NCBI RefSeq assembly: GCF_000981585.1 | Contig: NZ_LN831776.1 | Location: forward strand, 263,001 to 327,000 | DNA from: Paenibacillus riograndensis SBR5 | GTDB lineage: Bacteria > Bacillota > Bacilli > Paenibacillales > Paenibacillaceae | Length of the DNA: 64,000 nucleotides | Direction of reading: 5' to 3' | Part shown: in pieces, positions 53,371 through 59,996 of the stretch | How the letters are laid out: each line of letters opens with the position of its first letter | How positions within the stretch are numbered: position 1 is the stretch's first letter | Translations under genes and position numbers: made by a program | Notes under the pieces: model-generated | Told to the model about the DNA's origin: nothing | Databases searched by the model: none | Seen by the model: only the letters and a program-made list of their open reading frames with translations

Positions 53371-53937
53371 CTTTTTCTGTACTCCTCATCTAATATACTG
53401 TTTTATGATCAGCCGACACTTCAAATCCTCATGTACTGCCTTCTTATACCGGTGATTTCCTCCCTTCCGATGCAGCCGTTCACCAAATTGTGCTAAACGG
53501 ATACCGCTGGTTTGTGTATAATAATCTCTTAGTTCTAATAGTAGCTGACGGACCTCTACATTAACTCTACAAATCTCCTTCTTTTTCTACAAGGATCTCT
53601 CCATTCAGCAGGGCAAACGGACTGAAATTGTTATACCAGCTATTCAGCATTTAGTCTGCTTGCTCATTTGGCCCGCTCACAACTTCCTAACAACAAGAAA
53701 GGGTGTCCCAGCAGCCCTTTGGCTTTTGAGACACCCCTTTGTACCTATTCAAAACCCTCTTCGGAATAGCGCTGCCGCGGCGAATGCTACTCGTACCAAT
53801 ACCCCGGGATTCCCCGTTCCAAGCGCTGTTAAAAGATCGAGATTGCATTGCTGTCCCGGTTGAGATTAATGTGGGACCGGGTCATCATAGCTTCCGTTGG
53901 GAGCTTCTGCTGTAATCCTGCTCTATCCAATCCGCCC
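53371..53937. other. Gene-free stretch between SLH and anti-sigma genes
   Basis: 567 bases. The first part holds the SLH gene leader (GAGGAG ribosome-binding site). A hairpin of 43 bases (53698-53740) lies in the middle. The rest (53741-53937) has only short frames and no recognised content. Confidence 0.5.
53698..53740. terminator. Hairpin, terminator or IS-end relic
   Basis: AAAGGGTGTC pairs with GACACCCCTTT, with an inner AGCC/GGCT. T-runs are present but interrupted (TTTGT; TTTCTTGTTG on the minus strand). It lies about 200 bases downstream of the anti-sigma stop. GGGTGTCCCA also resembles IS1182-type ends. Confidence 0.5.
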
Positions 53938-54612
53938 TCACTTTCTCACAGGAAGTTTATCGCCTTTTTTCCAAATTAGAATGGGATTATTCGGAGGACC
54001 ATAATAGATGGAGGTGATCTCCACATCCTTTCCGTGCTTCTTTTTCTCGTAGGCCCTTACGTTATCAGGATTGGTGAACAACTCGCCGCTGACAAAATTA
54101 AAATTTGGAGATTTATTCAATCTGATGACAGGATGGACGGGGGTAATATAATAGCCTCCATCATCGTGAAGATTAAAGATCACCCGATCGGCGCCGTACC
54201 CATCTTTGATCTGAATACGAAAGGCAATTTCACCATTGGGTCTAAGTCTTATATTAGAGATACTTATATCATCGGAAGCAACAGGAATGACATTCCAGCG
54301 GAAAAGACCCCAATACCCCAAAAACAATATTCCAGCTACGGAAGCAGTCACGATTAATCCTTTCACAAACGCTGCCGATTGGGCACGACTCCACATTCTT
54401 TTGAACCTTTGCAGCCCGTTCACCTCCAATTGATTCTGCTCCATGGCTTGTACAGACAAATTGAAGCTTGATTTGATCTGTTCCAGATAAGACCGGCAAT
54501 CTTCACACTCCGCAAGGTGTTCTTCCACAAGTTCTCTGGTAGCCGCGCTGCATATATCATCATGGTACAGAGGCAGGATATCCTGAACGACATCGCATGA
54601 GATTCGGGTCAT
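53938..54612 (-). CDS. Anti-sigma factor, zinc-finger type membrane protein
   Basis: 224 aa. N-terminal anti-sigma zinc finger (zf-HC2) as CDVVQDILPLYHDDICSAAT with EHLAECEDCRSYLEQI (H-x3-C-x2-C). One membrane helix, FVKGLIVTASVAGILFLGYW (about 83-102), then an extracellular domain of about 120 residues. Its start overlaps the end of the sigma gene. It looks intact, though the sigma gene is broken, so its role may now be lost or shifted to another sigma. Confidence 0.85.
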   Translation of the reverse strand: MTRISCDVVQDILPLYHDDICSAATRELVEEHLAECEDCRSYLEQIKSSFNLSVQAMEQNQLEVNGLQRFKRMWSRAQSAAFVKGLIVTASVAGILFLGYWGLFRWNVIPVASDDISISNIRLRPNGEIAFRIQIKDGYGADRVIFNLHDDGGYYITPVHPVIRLNKSPNFNFVSGELFTNPDNVRAYEKKKHGKDVEITSIYYGPPNNPILIWKKGDKLPVRK

Positions 54613-55044
54613 TGTTCATCCTCCATCAAAAGTTTCTGTATTTTTAGCCTGGCCCGGTGATAAGTCACCCTTGCCCAGCTTTCCGTTCTGCCAAAAATCT
54701 GGCTGATGTGATCAAAAGACAGCTCCCCAAACACCCTGAGCATGAATACCTCTTTAAAAGGCTCATTTAATGCATGCAGAACCTTGTGAACATTCAGAGC
54801 CTCGGCCTGGTCGATGAGCTTTTGTTCCAGATTGAATCCCGACGCCCCCTCCTGATCCTGAAGCGGATCGAACGCTAATTTTGCAGTCCCCCCTAAACTG
54901 TTCAATTTGCTTTATTGCCTTGTAGAACGTCTCCTGCGTAATCTCCTCAGCGATCTGTTCATTCCGGCTTAACGACAGCACAAAAATATACACATCCCGG
55001 AAATAGTGGTCGTAGGCTTCTATTAATTCGTCTAGTTCATCCAA
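54609..55044 (-). pseudogene. ECF sigma factor, disrupted by internal deletion and frameshift
   Basis: The first frame encodes sigma region 2 (MDELDELIEAYDHYFRDVYI, EEITQETFYKAIKQIEQFRG) and continues to DCK; the second frame picks up at KLAFDPLQDQEG and runs on through region 4 (FMLRVFGELSFDHISQIFGR, ESWARVTYHRARLKIQKLL). About 20 residues usually found after FRGDCK (the VWLCQIAKN..Y block) are missing and the frame changes at about 54870-54885. So region 2 and region 4 are no longer joined. It could also be a sequencing error combined with an unusual linker, but the missing block argues against that. Confidence 0.8.
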
Positions 55045-55065
55045 GGGTTCACCACCTTACGTATA

Positions 55066-55094
55066 TAAGACTGGGCAGATTCAAAAACGTTACA
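55066..55094 (-). promoter_or_regulatory. ECF-type autoregulatory promoter candidate
   Basis: On the minus strand TGTAAC (55094-55089) is followed, 16 bases later, by AGTCTTA (55072-55066). The AAC-N16-(C/A)GTC pattern matches ECF sigma promoters, and it lies just upstream of the sigma start. Confidence 0.45.
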
Positions 55095-55155
55095 GAATAC
55101 TCAATATTTAGCGGACAAAATTAAGAAGAGAATTAGTGTTGGTGCCAGGAATGCA

Positions 55156-55181
55156 AAAAGACACCTTTCGGGGTGTCTTTT
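55156..55181 (-). terminator. Terminator downstream of tmRNA relic
   Basis: AAAAAGACACC TTTCGG GGTGTCTTTT; the T-run on the minus strand follows the tmRNA-like 3' end. Confidence 0.85.
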
Positions 55182-55195
55182 AGTGTTTCTCCATA

Positions 55196-55390
55196 CGAAG
55201 CCGAGGGAGTCGAATCCCTGTCCGAAGATGGGTGTAGTGACAGTTCTGATGTCATCCTAGGAACCCCCTATCACCGGATTCCCGTTAGATCAACCTGGTT
55301 GTCTTCTTCAGCTAGCCGTAGGTGGAGACTAGACAATGTATCTCACTAAAGTTGAGCTCCTATCCCGCCACATGGGCGATGCAACTAGAA
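55196..55390 (-). ncRNA. tmRNA 3'-part relic (degenerate, no tag or 5' half)
   Basis: Minus-strand sequence CTAGTTGCATCGCCCATGTG, then TCTAGTCTCCAC, GGGAATCCGGTGATAGGGGG, CCTAGGATGACATCAGAAC and GGACAGGGATTCGACTCCCT resembles the pseudoknot-rich 3' part and T-arm of tmRNA in Paenibacillus-like bacteria. The T-arm has lost a pair (AGGG/CCCT with an 8-base loop) and the end reads GGCTTCG without a CCA tail. The 5' half, tag-peptide ORF and acceptor partner are missing; the next gene begins where they should be. So it cannot make an active tmRNA; it is followed by a normal terminator. Identification is from recalled motifs. Confidence 0.55.
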
Positions 55391-55397
55391 ACACATG

Positions 55398-55919
55398 TTA
55401 TTTTATATCCACATCTAAGTATTCCATAGCTTTTCTTTGAAGTTGTTTTACTACAGATTGAACTAGTTCCAGAGATAGTCTCAGTTCATCTGATATCGCA
55501 AATAAATCTTGGTCATTAATTAAAAGAAGAACAATTTGCCTTTCTATTGGCGACAATCTTTCCATAAAAAGATCCACATCAATAGTAGTATCATCGTACG
55601 GGATTGACCTTATTAATTCTAAGTATGTGGAAGATTCATTGCAGTCAGTCATCGGAGCATCCAAAGAAAAAATAGATTCTAGTCTTTTTGAAGCCCATGC
55701 TTCTTTGTTTTTTTGCTTCATAATTATTTTTATCTGTAATAAAAAATAGTCTTCAAAACATCCATATTCGATTCTATAGGTACGGATGGCATGAATAAGG
55801 GCCAACACACCTTCTGTGATTCTATCCTCTGCTTCTAAACCTTTATATGAATTTTTACATTCTCGTATAACCAGTGGAAAATAATGTTTAACGACATCAG
55901 CCTCAGTAATTCTTACCAT
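55398..55919 (-). CDS. Sigma-70-family-like protein on AT-rich DNA
   Basis: 173 aa. N-terminal half resembles sigma region 2 (LEAEDRITEGVLALIHAIRT, GCFEDYFLLQIKIIMKQKNK), C-terminal half region 4 (MERLSPIERQIVLLLINDQD, FAISDELRLSLELVQSVVKQ). Length fits a small alternative sigma. Its ATG overlaps the stop of the upstream gene by one base (TGATG), so the two are coupled. Base composition is far more AT-rich than most neighbours, suggesting recent acquisition. It ends 8 bases before the tmRNA relic. The promoter target is not known. Confidence 0.65.
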   Translation of the reverse strand: MVRITEADVVKHYFPLVIRECKNSYKGLEAEDRITEGVLALIHAIRTYRIEYGCFEDYFLLQIKIIMKQKNKEAWASKRLESIFSLDAPMTDCNESSTYLELIRSIPYDDTTIDVDLFMERLSPIERQIVLLLINDQDLFAISDELRLSLELVQSVVKQLQRKAMEYLDVDIK

Positions 55920-56365
55920 CAGTTTTTATCTTTCTTTGGAAGCATATCACGAAGTCCATTTTTTCTTGGATTCCTAGGAGTTTTTCGGGGAGTAGGTGAT
56001 ACTGGTTTTGAAGGAACTAACGTGGCTAACCATAAATCTTCTTCTTTTCTAACAATATAACTGGCTGGAAGAGAAATTCCGCGAGTTTCAATTAGGTGAA
56101 GCAATTCAGGATCCTTTATCTTTCCATTTTTCAGGACCTGATATCCCTTTTCGGCGATCGTCTTCAGCCCTATATGTTTTCCGTCTGGACTTATGCCTAC
56201 TGTCAATTGCTTAGGAATAAACTCATTAAGCTTACTGTTTAAACAAAATCCCTTCTCATTAGATACAATTATTGAAAAAATAGGCTTAGGGGGGCTAGGC
56301 AAAAACCATTCTAACTCATGAATATCAAACTCTTTATTCTCATTAAAAAGATCGCTCATATCCAT
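55919..56365 (-). CDS. Unknown protein coupled to sigma-like gene
   Basis: 148 aa, not recognised. A conserved-looking middle (FSIIVSNEKGFCLNSKLNEF, VGISPDGKHIGLKTIAEKGY) and a C-terminal basic, Pro-rich tail (VSPTPRKTPRNPRKNGLRDM). No signal peptide or membrane helix. AGAAGGAG lies about 8 bases before ATG 56365. Coupled to the sigma-like gene by TGATG, so it may be a co-regulator or anti-sigma, or a phage-derived accessory; this is a guess. Confidence 0.5.
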   Translation of the reverse strand: MDMSDLFNENKEFDIHELEWFLPSPPKPIFSIIVSNEKGFCLNSKLNEFIPKQLTVGISPDGKHIGLKTIAEKGYQVLKNGKIKDPELLHLIETRGISLPASYIVRKEEDLWLATLVPSKPVSPTPRKTPRNPRKNGLRDMLPKKDKN

Positions 56366-56591
56366 TTCTCCTTCTTGTATCGATTTGGAATTTCTAATTA
56401 TTAACTTACTTGGACTCTATTTATTTTACAGTGACAAAATTTACATATTTAAAATATACATACATCGAATCATAAGATGTTATTTTATTGTGAAAATTTA
56501 GTATCTGTAATATGCTTAAGAAGTATCGGTCAGATAGGTCTTTATCTGTGGATTGAAAAGATGTTTGTATTTTTTAAGATAAAGTCAAATA

Positions 56592-56635
56592 AGCTACCTA
56601 AAAAGCAGTAACTTTCTGTCTGGTGGCTTTTTTGA
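56592..56635 (+). terminator. Intrinsic terminator
   Basis: AAGCTACCTAAAAAG pairs imperfectly with CTTTCTGTCTGGTGGCTT, followed by TTTTG. No upstream plus-strand gene is present now, so it may belong to a lost one. Confidence 0.6.
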
Positions 56636-56757
56636 TTTGTTGAGATTTGAAGGCTGATATACTTCAATGCCGACCCTATAACTTAAATACTCAACTTTCG
56701 CAGAGTCAAAATCGAGTAGACCACAAGCCGAGGTTAAGGTGAAGCCGGTTTAAGTAA

Positions 56758-56952
56758 CTAGCGGGTCTGGGTGCAGAGCACGATTCTCTAAAAAAAGTGT
56801 GGACCAAGCTTTCCCCAGAAATTGACCGTCTATACGGGCTAATTCAGAAAAATCCGCCCAAAGCCAACGACACCACCGCAAACTTCGATACGGGCATTTT
56901 CAATCAGTACATGGATGCCTTTAAGAAAGAAGTAGACGCTGTGACTAAATAA
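56758..56952 (+). pseudogene. Orphan C-terminal fragment of unknown gene
   Basis: After a stop codon, the frame runs for 64 residues, with KVWTKLSPEIDRLYGLIQKN and DTGIFNQYMDAFKKEVDAVT near the end, then TAA. No start or ribosome-binding site. The composition is unlike shadow ORFs. The style recalls the ends of extracellular solute-binding proteins, but the family is not identified. Confidence 0.4.
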
Positions 56953-57007
56953 AGGCTTGCTTAAGAACGCAGTCCGTCCATCTTGGGAGGTATGCATTTG
57001 CTCATAA

Positions 57008-57048
57008 AAAAAGGCAGGGCCCCGGTTTCCGAAGGCCTTGCCTTTCCC
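57008..57048 (-). terminator. Terminator of SDR gene
   Basis: AAAGGCAGGGCC pairs with GGCCTTGCCTTT, with a T7 run on the minus strand, about 20 bases after the SDR stop. Confidence 0.9.
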
Positions 57049-57067
57049 TATTTTACCTTCTGGCCAC

Positions 57068-57829
57068 TTACTCGATCATGCCCTTCGTAGCCTGGTACAT
57101 ATTTGCCGTGTACTCGTCCACTTCATCCCGGGACATACGTAAGCGGTCAACAGAAGTCCCGTATCCGATCTCCTGTTTTCCCTCTTCCAAGCCTCTAAAG
57201 ATCCCATCTGCGAAGGCATCCAAAGGCTCCCCGTGCGTATGCAATCCCGCGCCGCCTAATTCTGTATTTACTGCCGGAGGGGCTACTTCAATGACTTCTA
57301 CAGATGTCTCGGATAGCTGGTGTCTCAGGCTCATCGTAAAGGAGTGCAGCGCCGCTTTGGTTGCGGAATAGATCGGAGCAATGGCAAACGGGGTAAAAGC
57401 GAGACCGGAGGTCACGTTGATAATCGCGGCCTTCTCTTTTTCTGCAAAAAATGGAGCAAACAGCAGAGAGAGATGGAAAGGCGCGTCAAGGTTAGTTGTG
57501 ATTTCTTGATTGAAGTAGCTCCAATTGTGCTTGGCGTCCACTTTTAGCACATTGAACCGTTGCTGAGTTCCGGCATTGTTCACTAGCACATTGACTTCCG
57601 GATAGTTTGCGGTAACCCAATCAAACATGGCTATGCGCTCGGACTCCACATTCAAGTCACATACACGGGTAATCAGGCCGGGGAATTTGTCCTGCGCATT
57701 CCGAAGCACATCTTCGTGCCGTCCACAGACAATCACTTGATTCCCCGCCTGTATAAACCGCTCGGCAAAAGCCAGCCCGATTCCGGTACTCCCGCCAGTA
57801 ATGAGTATAGTGTTTCCTGACAGCATCAT
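57068..57829 (-). CDS. Short-chain dehydrogenase/reductase (DltE-like)
   Basis: 253 aa classical SDR. Cofactor motif ILITGGSTGIGLAFAE; NAG in LVNNAGTQQR; catalytic Ser in INVTSGLAF and YxxxK in YSATKAALHSF. Typical of the DltE/YwfD-like group. AGAGGA precedes ATG 57829. It lies 22 bases downstream of the merR gene and shares its transcript, so the MerR regulator probably controls it. The substrate, perhaps an aldehyde or ketone, is unknown. Confidence 0.92.
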   Translation of the reverse strand: MMLSGNTILITGGSTGIGLAFAERFIQAGNQVIVCGRHEDVLRNAQDKFPGLITRVCDLNVESERIAMFDWVTANYPEVNVLVNNAGTQQRFNVLKVDAKHNWSYFNQEITTNLDAPFHLSLLFAPFFAEKEKAAIINVTSGLAFTPFAIAPIYSATKAALHSFTMSLRHQLSETSVEVIEVAPPAVNTELGGAGLHTHGEPLDAFADGIFRGLEEGKQEIGYGTSVDRLRMSRDEVDEYTANMYQATKGMIE

Positions 57830-57851
57830 GAGTCTTCCTCTTTTCTAAGAT

Positions 57852-58220
57852 CTATTTTTTCTGCAAACGCGTAAGATACCGGTCAATTTTCACATCAATG
57901 CCTTGTAAGGCGTCTGTCATGGACGCAATTTCATCCAGCACCGCCTGCTTGTGTTTCGTCATCATCTCAAGCCGGAGCTCCGTAGTGCTATCCCCTTCAA
58001 TGACCCAAGCTATATATTGCCTGATATCGTGGATGGGCATGTGTGTCTGCTTCAAGCGAAGCACCGTTTCAAGCAGCGCCATCTGCATTTCCGAGAATAA
58101 CCGCCTGCCGGCGGCATCGCGCTCCATCAGCGGCAACAAGCCTTGCTTTTCATAATACCTCAACGTGGATTCCGGAATATGATAGGCGGCCGCAGCCTCC
58201 CCGATCGAAACATATTTCAT
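57852..58220 (-). CDS. MerR-family transcriptional regulator
   Basis: 122 aa. N-terminal MerR winged HTH with YVSIGEAAAAYHIPESTLRY followed by YEKQGLLPLMERDAAGRRLF, then the dimerisation coiled coil. No conserved Cys in a metal-binding position is visible, so a small organic or reactive electrophile ligand is more likely than metal. ATG 58220 with GGAGG 8 bases before it. It is first in a two-gene operon with the SDR and is preceded by an operator-promoter of the MerR type. Confidence 0.92.
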   Translation of the reverse strand: MKYVSIGEAAAAYHIPESTLRYYEKQGLLPLMERDAAGRRLFSEMQMALLETVLRLKQTHMPIHDIRQYIAWVIEGDSTTELRLEMMTKHKQAVLDEIASMTDALQGIDVKIDRYLTRLQKK

Positions 58221-58260
58221 TTTGAAGGCCTCCAAACTGATCTTTCATGTCGACAGGATT

Positions 58261-58291
58261 AGCATACGACTTAAACCATGGTTTAAGTCAA
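58261..58291 (-). promoter_or_regulatory. MerR-type promoter with 19-bp spacer and palindromic operator
   Basis: On the minus strand -35 TTGACT (58291-58286), spacer exactly 19 bases, -10 TATGCT (58266-58261). The spacer holds the palindrome ACTTAAACCATGGTTTAAGT (58269-58288), which extends by one pair each side. A 19-bp spacer with a central dyad is the hallmark of MerR-activated promoters; the regulator twists the DNA to align the boxes. Confidence 0.85.
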
Positions 58292-58358
58292 CAGGAAAAT
58301 GAAATTTACAGGGAAAAATGCTATTTCGGAAACCTTAAAAATCTGGGCATTGCTACCC

Positions 58359-58628
58359 TTAGCCGTCGACTAGAATTTCTATCATCATCGCGGAGCCAGC
58401 CTTGAACCCACACACAAACGCAGCTGTCATCTCCATCCCCTGAGCTTGAGAATATAGCTCCAATAAAGACTCCAGCTCCTCAAACTCCCCTGCGGATAGT
58501 TTCTGCTTCCAAGTTTCTAAGGATTCGGTGATTTGCCTGTTGATCGGACGATAATTGGGGTCCTTGGAGATAATGTCCTCGTTAGGGAATAAGCTGCCGT
58601 GGTATAGGGATTCGAGAATGCTGGGCAT
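58359..58628 (-). CDS. DUF6809-like small protein
   Basis: 89 aa. Pattern ILESLYHGSLFPNEDIISKD near the N-terminus and GMEMTAAFVCGFKAGSAMMI near the C-terminus match a small helical family (DUF6809) common in Firmicutes. Role unknown. AAGGAGG lies 5-6 bases before ATG 58628. Located between the MerR gene and the second Rpn locus. Confidence 0.75.
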   Translation of the reverse strand: MPSILESLYHGSLFPNEDIISKDPNYRPINRQITESLETWKQKLSAGEFEELESLLELYSQAQGMEMTAAFVCGFKAGSAMMIEILVDG

Positions 58629-58771
58629 GGGAGCCTCCTTTTTAAAATTCGGGATTGAAATGATATAATTCAGCGTAGCATATTTGCAAAGTGTATGTGG
58701 TACGCTTGTGCGTAATCTGCGAGTTGGAGAAAAAAAAAGAGCACCCGCTGAATTGGATGCTCTCTATTTAT

Positions 58772-58933
58772 TCACTTTCTCAAATTATTAATCTCCTGTT
58801 CCGTTAATCTTCCCAGCATAGAAGCTTCATCATGCAAGTACTTCTGTCTGGCCTCATACAACCTTCTGGCCTCTGAATCCTGGCTCAAATATTGCAGAGT
58901 ATTCATTGCCTTCTCTAAACCCGGTTCATTCAT
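58772..58933 (-). CDS. Shortened C-terminal Rpn copy downstream of rpn-2 (53 aa)
   Basis: ATG 58933, with GGGAGGTG 6 bases before it (58940-58947). It encodes MNEPGLEKAMNTLQYLSQDS, then EARRLYEARQKYLHDEASML and a tail GRLTEQEINNLRK. The first part is nearly identical to residues from 191 of rpn-2 onward, then a deletion joins it to a short new end with the family's L(S/T)EQE motif. A closed ORF with a strong start, so it could be made. A remnant of the earlier coding part (FLKGADTSYWEVLK) lies upstream in frame to 58999. Either a relic or a stand-alone small isoform. Confidence 0.55.
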   Translation of the reverse strand: MNEPGLEKAMNTLQYLSQDSEARRLYEARQKYLHDEASMLGRLTEQEINNLRK

Positions 58934-59002
58934 CTTCAGCACCTCCCAGTATGATGTATCGGCACCTTTTAGAAACGTTTTATTACTGAAAAAATACAAA
59001 TA

Positions 59003-59260
59003 TTAAAACTTTATAGACCTGATTTCATCTTCACTCAGACCAGTTGCTTTAGCGACAGCCGCATAATCCATTCCCATCGCCAACAAATTTCGAGCTACCT
59101 GTAGCTTGCCCTCAATTATCCCGGCAGACTTCGCTCCCTCAATCATGGAAGCTTCATCATGCAAATACTTCTGTCTGGCCTCATACAACCGTCTGGCATC
59201 CGAATCCTGACTCAAATATTGCAGGGTATCCATCGCTTTTTCCAAACCCGGTTCATTCAT
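59003..59260 (-). CDS. Candidate intragenic C-terminal Rpn isoform (rpn-2)
   Basis: In-frame ATG 59260 with GGGAGGTG at 59267-59274 and a 6-base gap, 85 aa starting MNEPGLEKAMDTLQYL. The same Shine-Dalgarno sequence and gap as in rpn-1. Supports a small isoform similar to RpnS of E. coli Rpn loci. Confidence 0.45.
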   Translation of the reverse strand: MNEPGLEKAMDTLQYLSQDSDARRLYEARQKYLHDEASMIEGAKSAGIIEGKLQVARNLLAMGMDYAAVAKATGLSEDEIRSIKF

Positions 59261-59830
59261 CTTCAGCACCTCCCAGTATGATGTATCGGTACCTTTCAGA
59301 AACAACAGCCAATTGATCAGCCCGCCTTCGGTTGGAACGCTACGTTCATCCAGCTTTGGCAGTTCCAGAAAGTGGACCTCAATGTCATCGATCAAGGGCA
59401 ACCCTGTCCGATCCTCCCTCAGATGAAACACATTATGGTACTGATTGTTCTTCAGGAATGAATAGTTCAGAATGTTAATCGTCACGCATTTCTTCAACTC
59501 TGGGTATTTGTCACCTTCACTGAGTTGACTGGCGTATCGCTTGCTCCAATAAAACAGCGTTCGTTTCTCTATATCGTACTTATTGAAAAGCTGCATCTCA
59601 ATATCAATCAGTTTGCCTTCAGAGGTCTTAGCGTAAACATCAAAGATGGACTGTTTGTCGAGCGGATCTTCTTTATTCGTATAGGGATTCATCAGGATGA
59701 TCTCGGTCAGCGGCGGCTCGCCAGCTTCGGTGAAAATACGGTTAAGAAACGCCAGCAGTACATCCTTATTGTTTTCACTACCAAATATCCGTTTGAATAC
59801 AAAATCCACACGCGGGTCCAGTAAATCCAT
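59003..59830 (-). CDS. Rpn-family PD-(D/E)XK nuclease/putative transposase (rpn-2)
   Basis: 275 aa. ATG 59830 chosen because GGAG lies 9 bases before; ATG 59845 lacks a site. Nuclease core: VDFVFKRIFGSENNKDVLLA, then IFDVYAKTSEGKLIDIEMQL with the D and ExQ of the fold. Helical C-terminus ends in LLAMGMDYAAVAKATGLSED. Paralogue of the gene at 33515-34393. As there, an internal in-frame start (ATG 59260) has GGGAGGTG 6 bases before it, and a shortened C-terminal copy follows directly (58772-58933). Confidence 0.88.
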   Translation of the reverse strand: MDLLDPRVDFVFKRIFGSENNKDVLLAFLNRIFTEAGEPPLTEIILMNPYTNKEDPLDKQSIFDVYAKTSEGKLIDIEMQLFNKYDIEKRTLFYWSKRYASQLSEGDKYPELKKCVTINILNYSFLKNNQYHNVFHLREDRTGLPLIDDIEVHFLELPKLDERSVPTEGGLINWLLFLKGTDTSYWEVLKMNEPGLEKAMDTLQYLSQDSDARRLYEARQKYLHDEASMIEGAKSAGIIEGKLQVARNLLAMGMDYAAVAKATGLSEDEIRSIKF

Positions 59831-59949
59831 CGGCATCAGCTCCATTCTTTATTATTATAGCATTTTTCAGGATTCTGAACCTTGCGAAAATGCGATAAGT
59901 ACAACAGCTTTTTAACCATCATATATAGCCCAAAGCAGCCGCTAAAATC

Positions 59950-59977
59950 AAAAAAAGACACCAATTAAGGTGTCTTC
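59950..59977 (-). terminator. Terminator of pectate lyase gene
   Basis: AAGACACC AATTAA GGTGTCTT with a T7 run on the minus strand, 20 bases after the stop. Confidence 0.9.
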
Positions 59978-59996
59978 ACGGTTACTCCAACACTCT

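Larger units (their letters stand above)
56366..57067. other. Mostly non-coding AT-rich stretch with one gene tail and two terminators
   Basis: About 700 bases. It contains the upstream region of the sigma-like operon, one terminator (56592-56635), an orphan C-terminal coding tail (56758-56952) and the terminator of the SDR gene. Composition shifts from AT-rich to normal near 56700. Confidence 0.6.

Noticed and set aside
53698..53740. Hairpin considered as an IS1182-type terminus
   Set aside because: The string GGGTGTCCCA is suggestive, but no transposase scrap is adjacent and a plain terminator explains it as well.
53660..53863. A 67-codon plus-strand ORF across the 53.7 kb hairpin
   Set aside because: Translates the hairpin, no start signal, no similarity to known proteins by eye.
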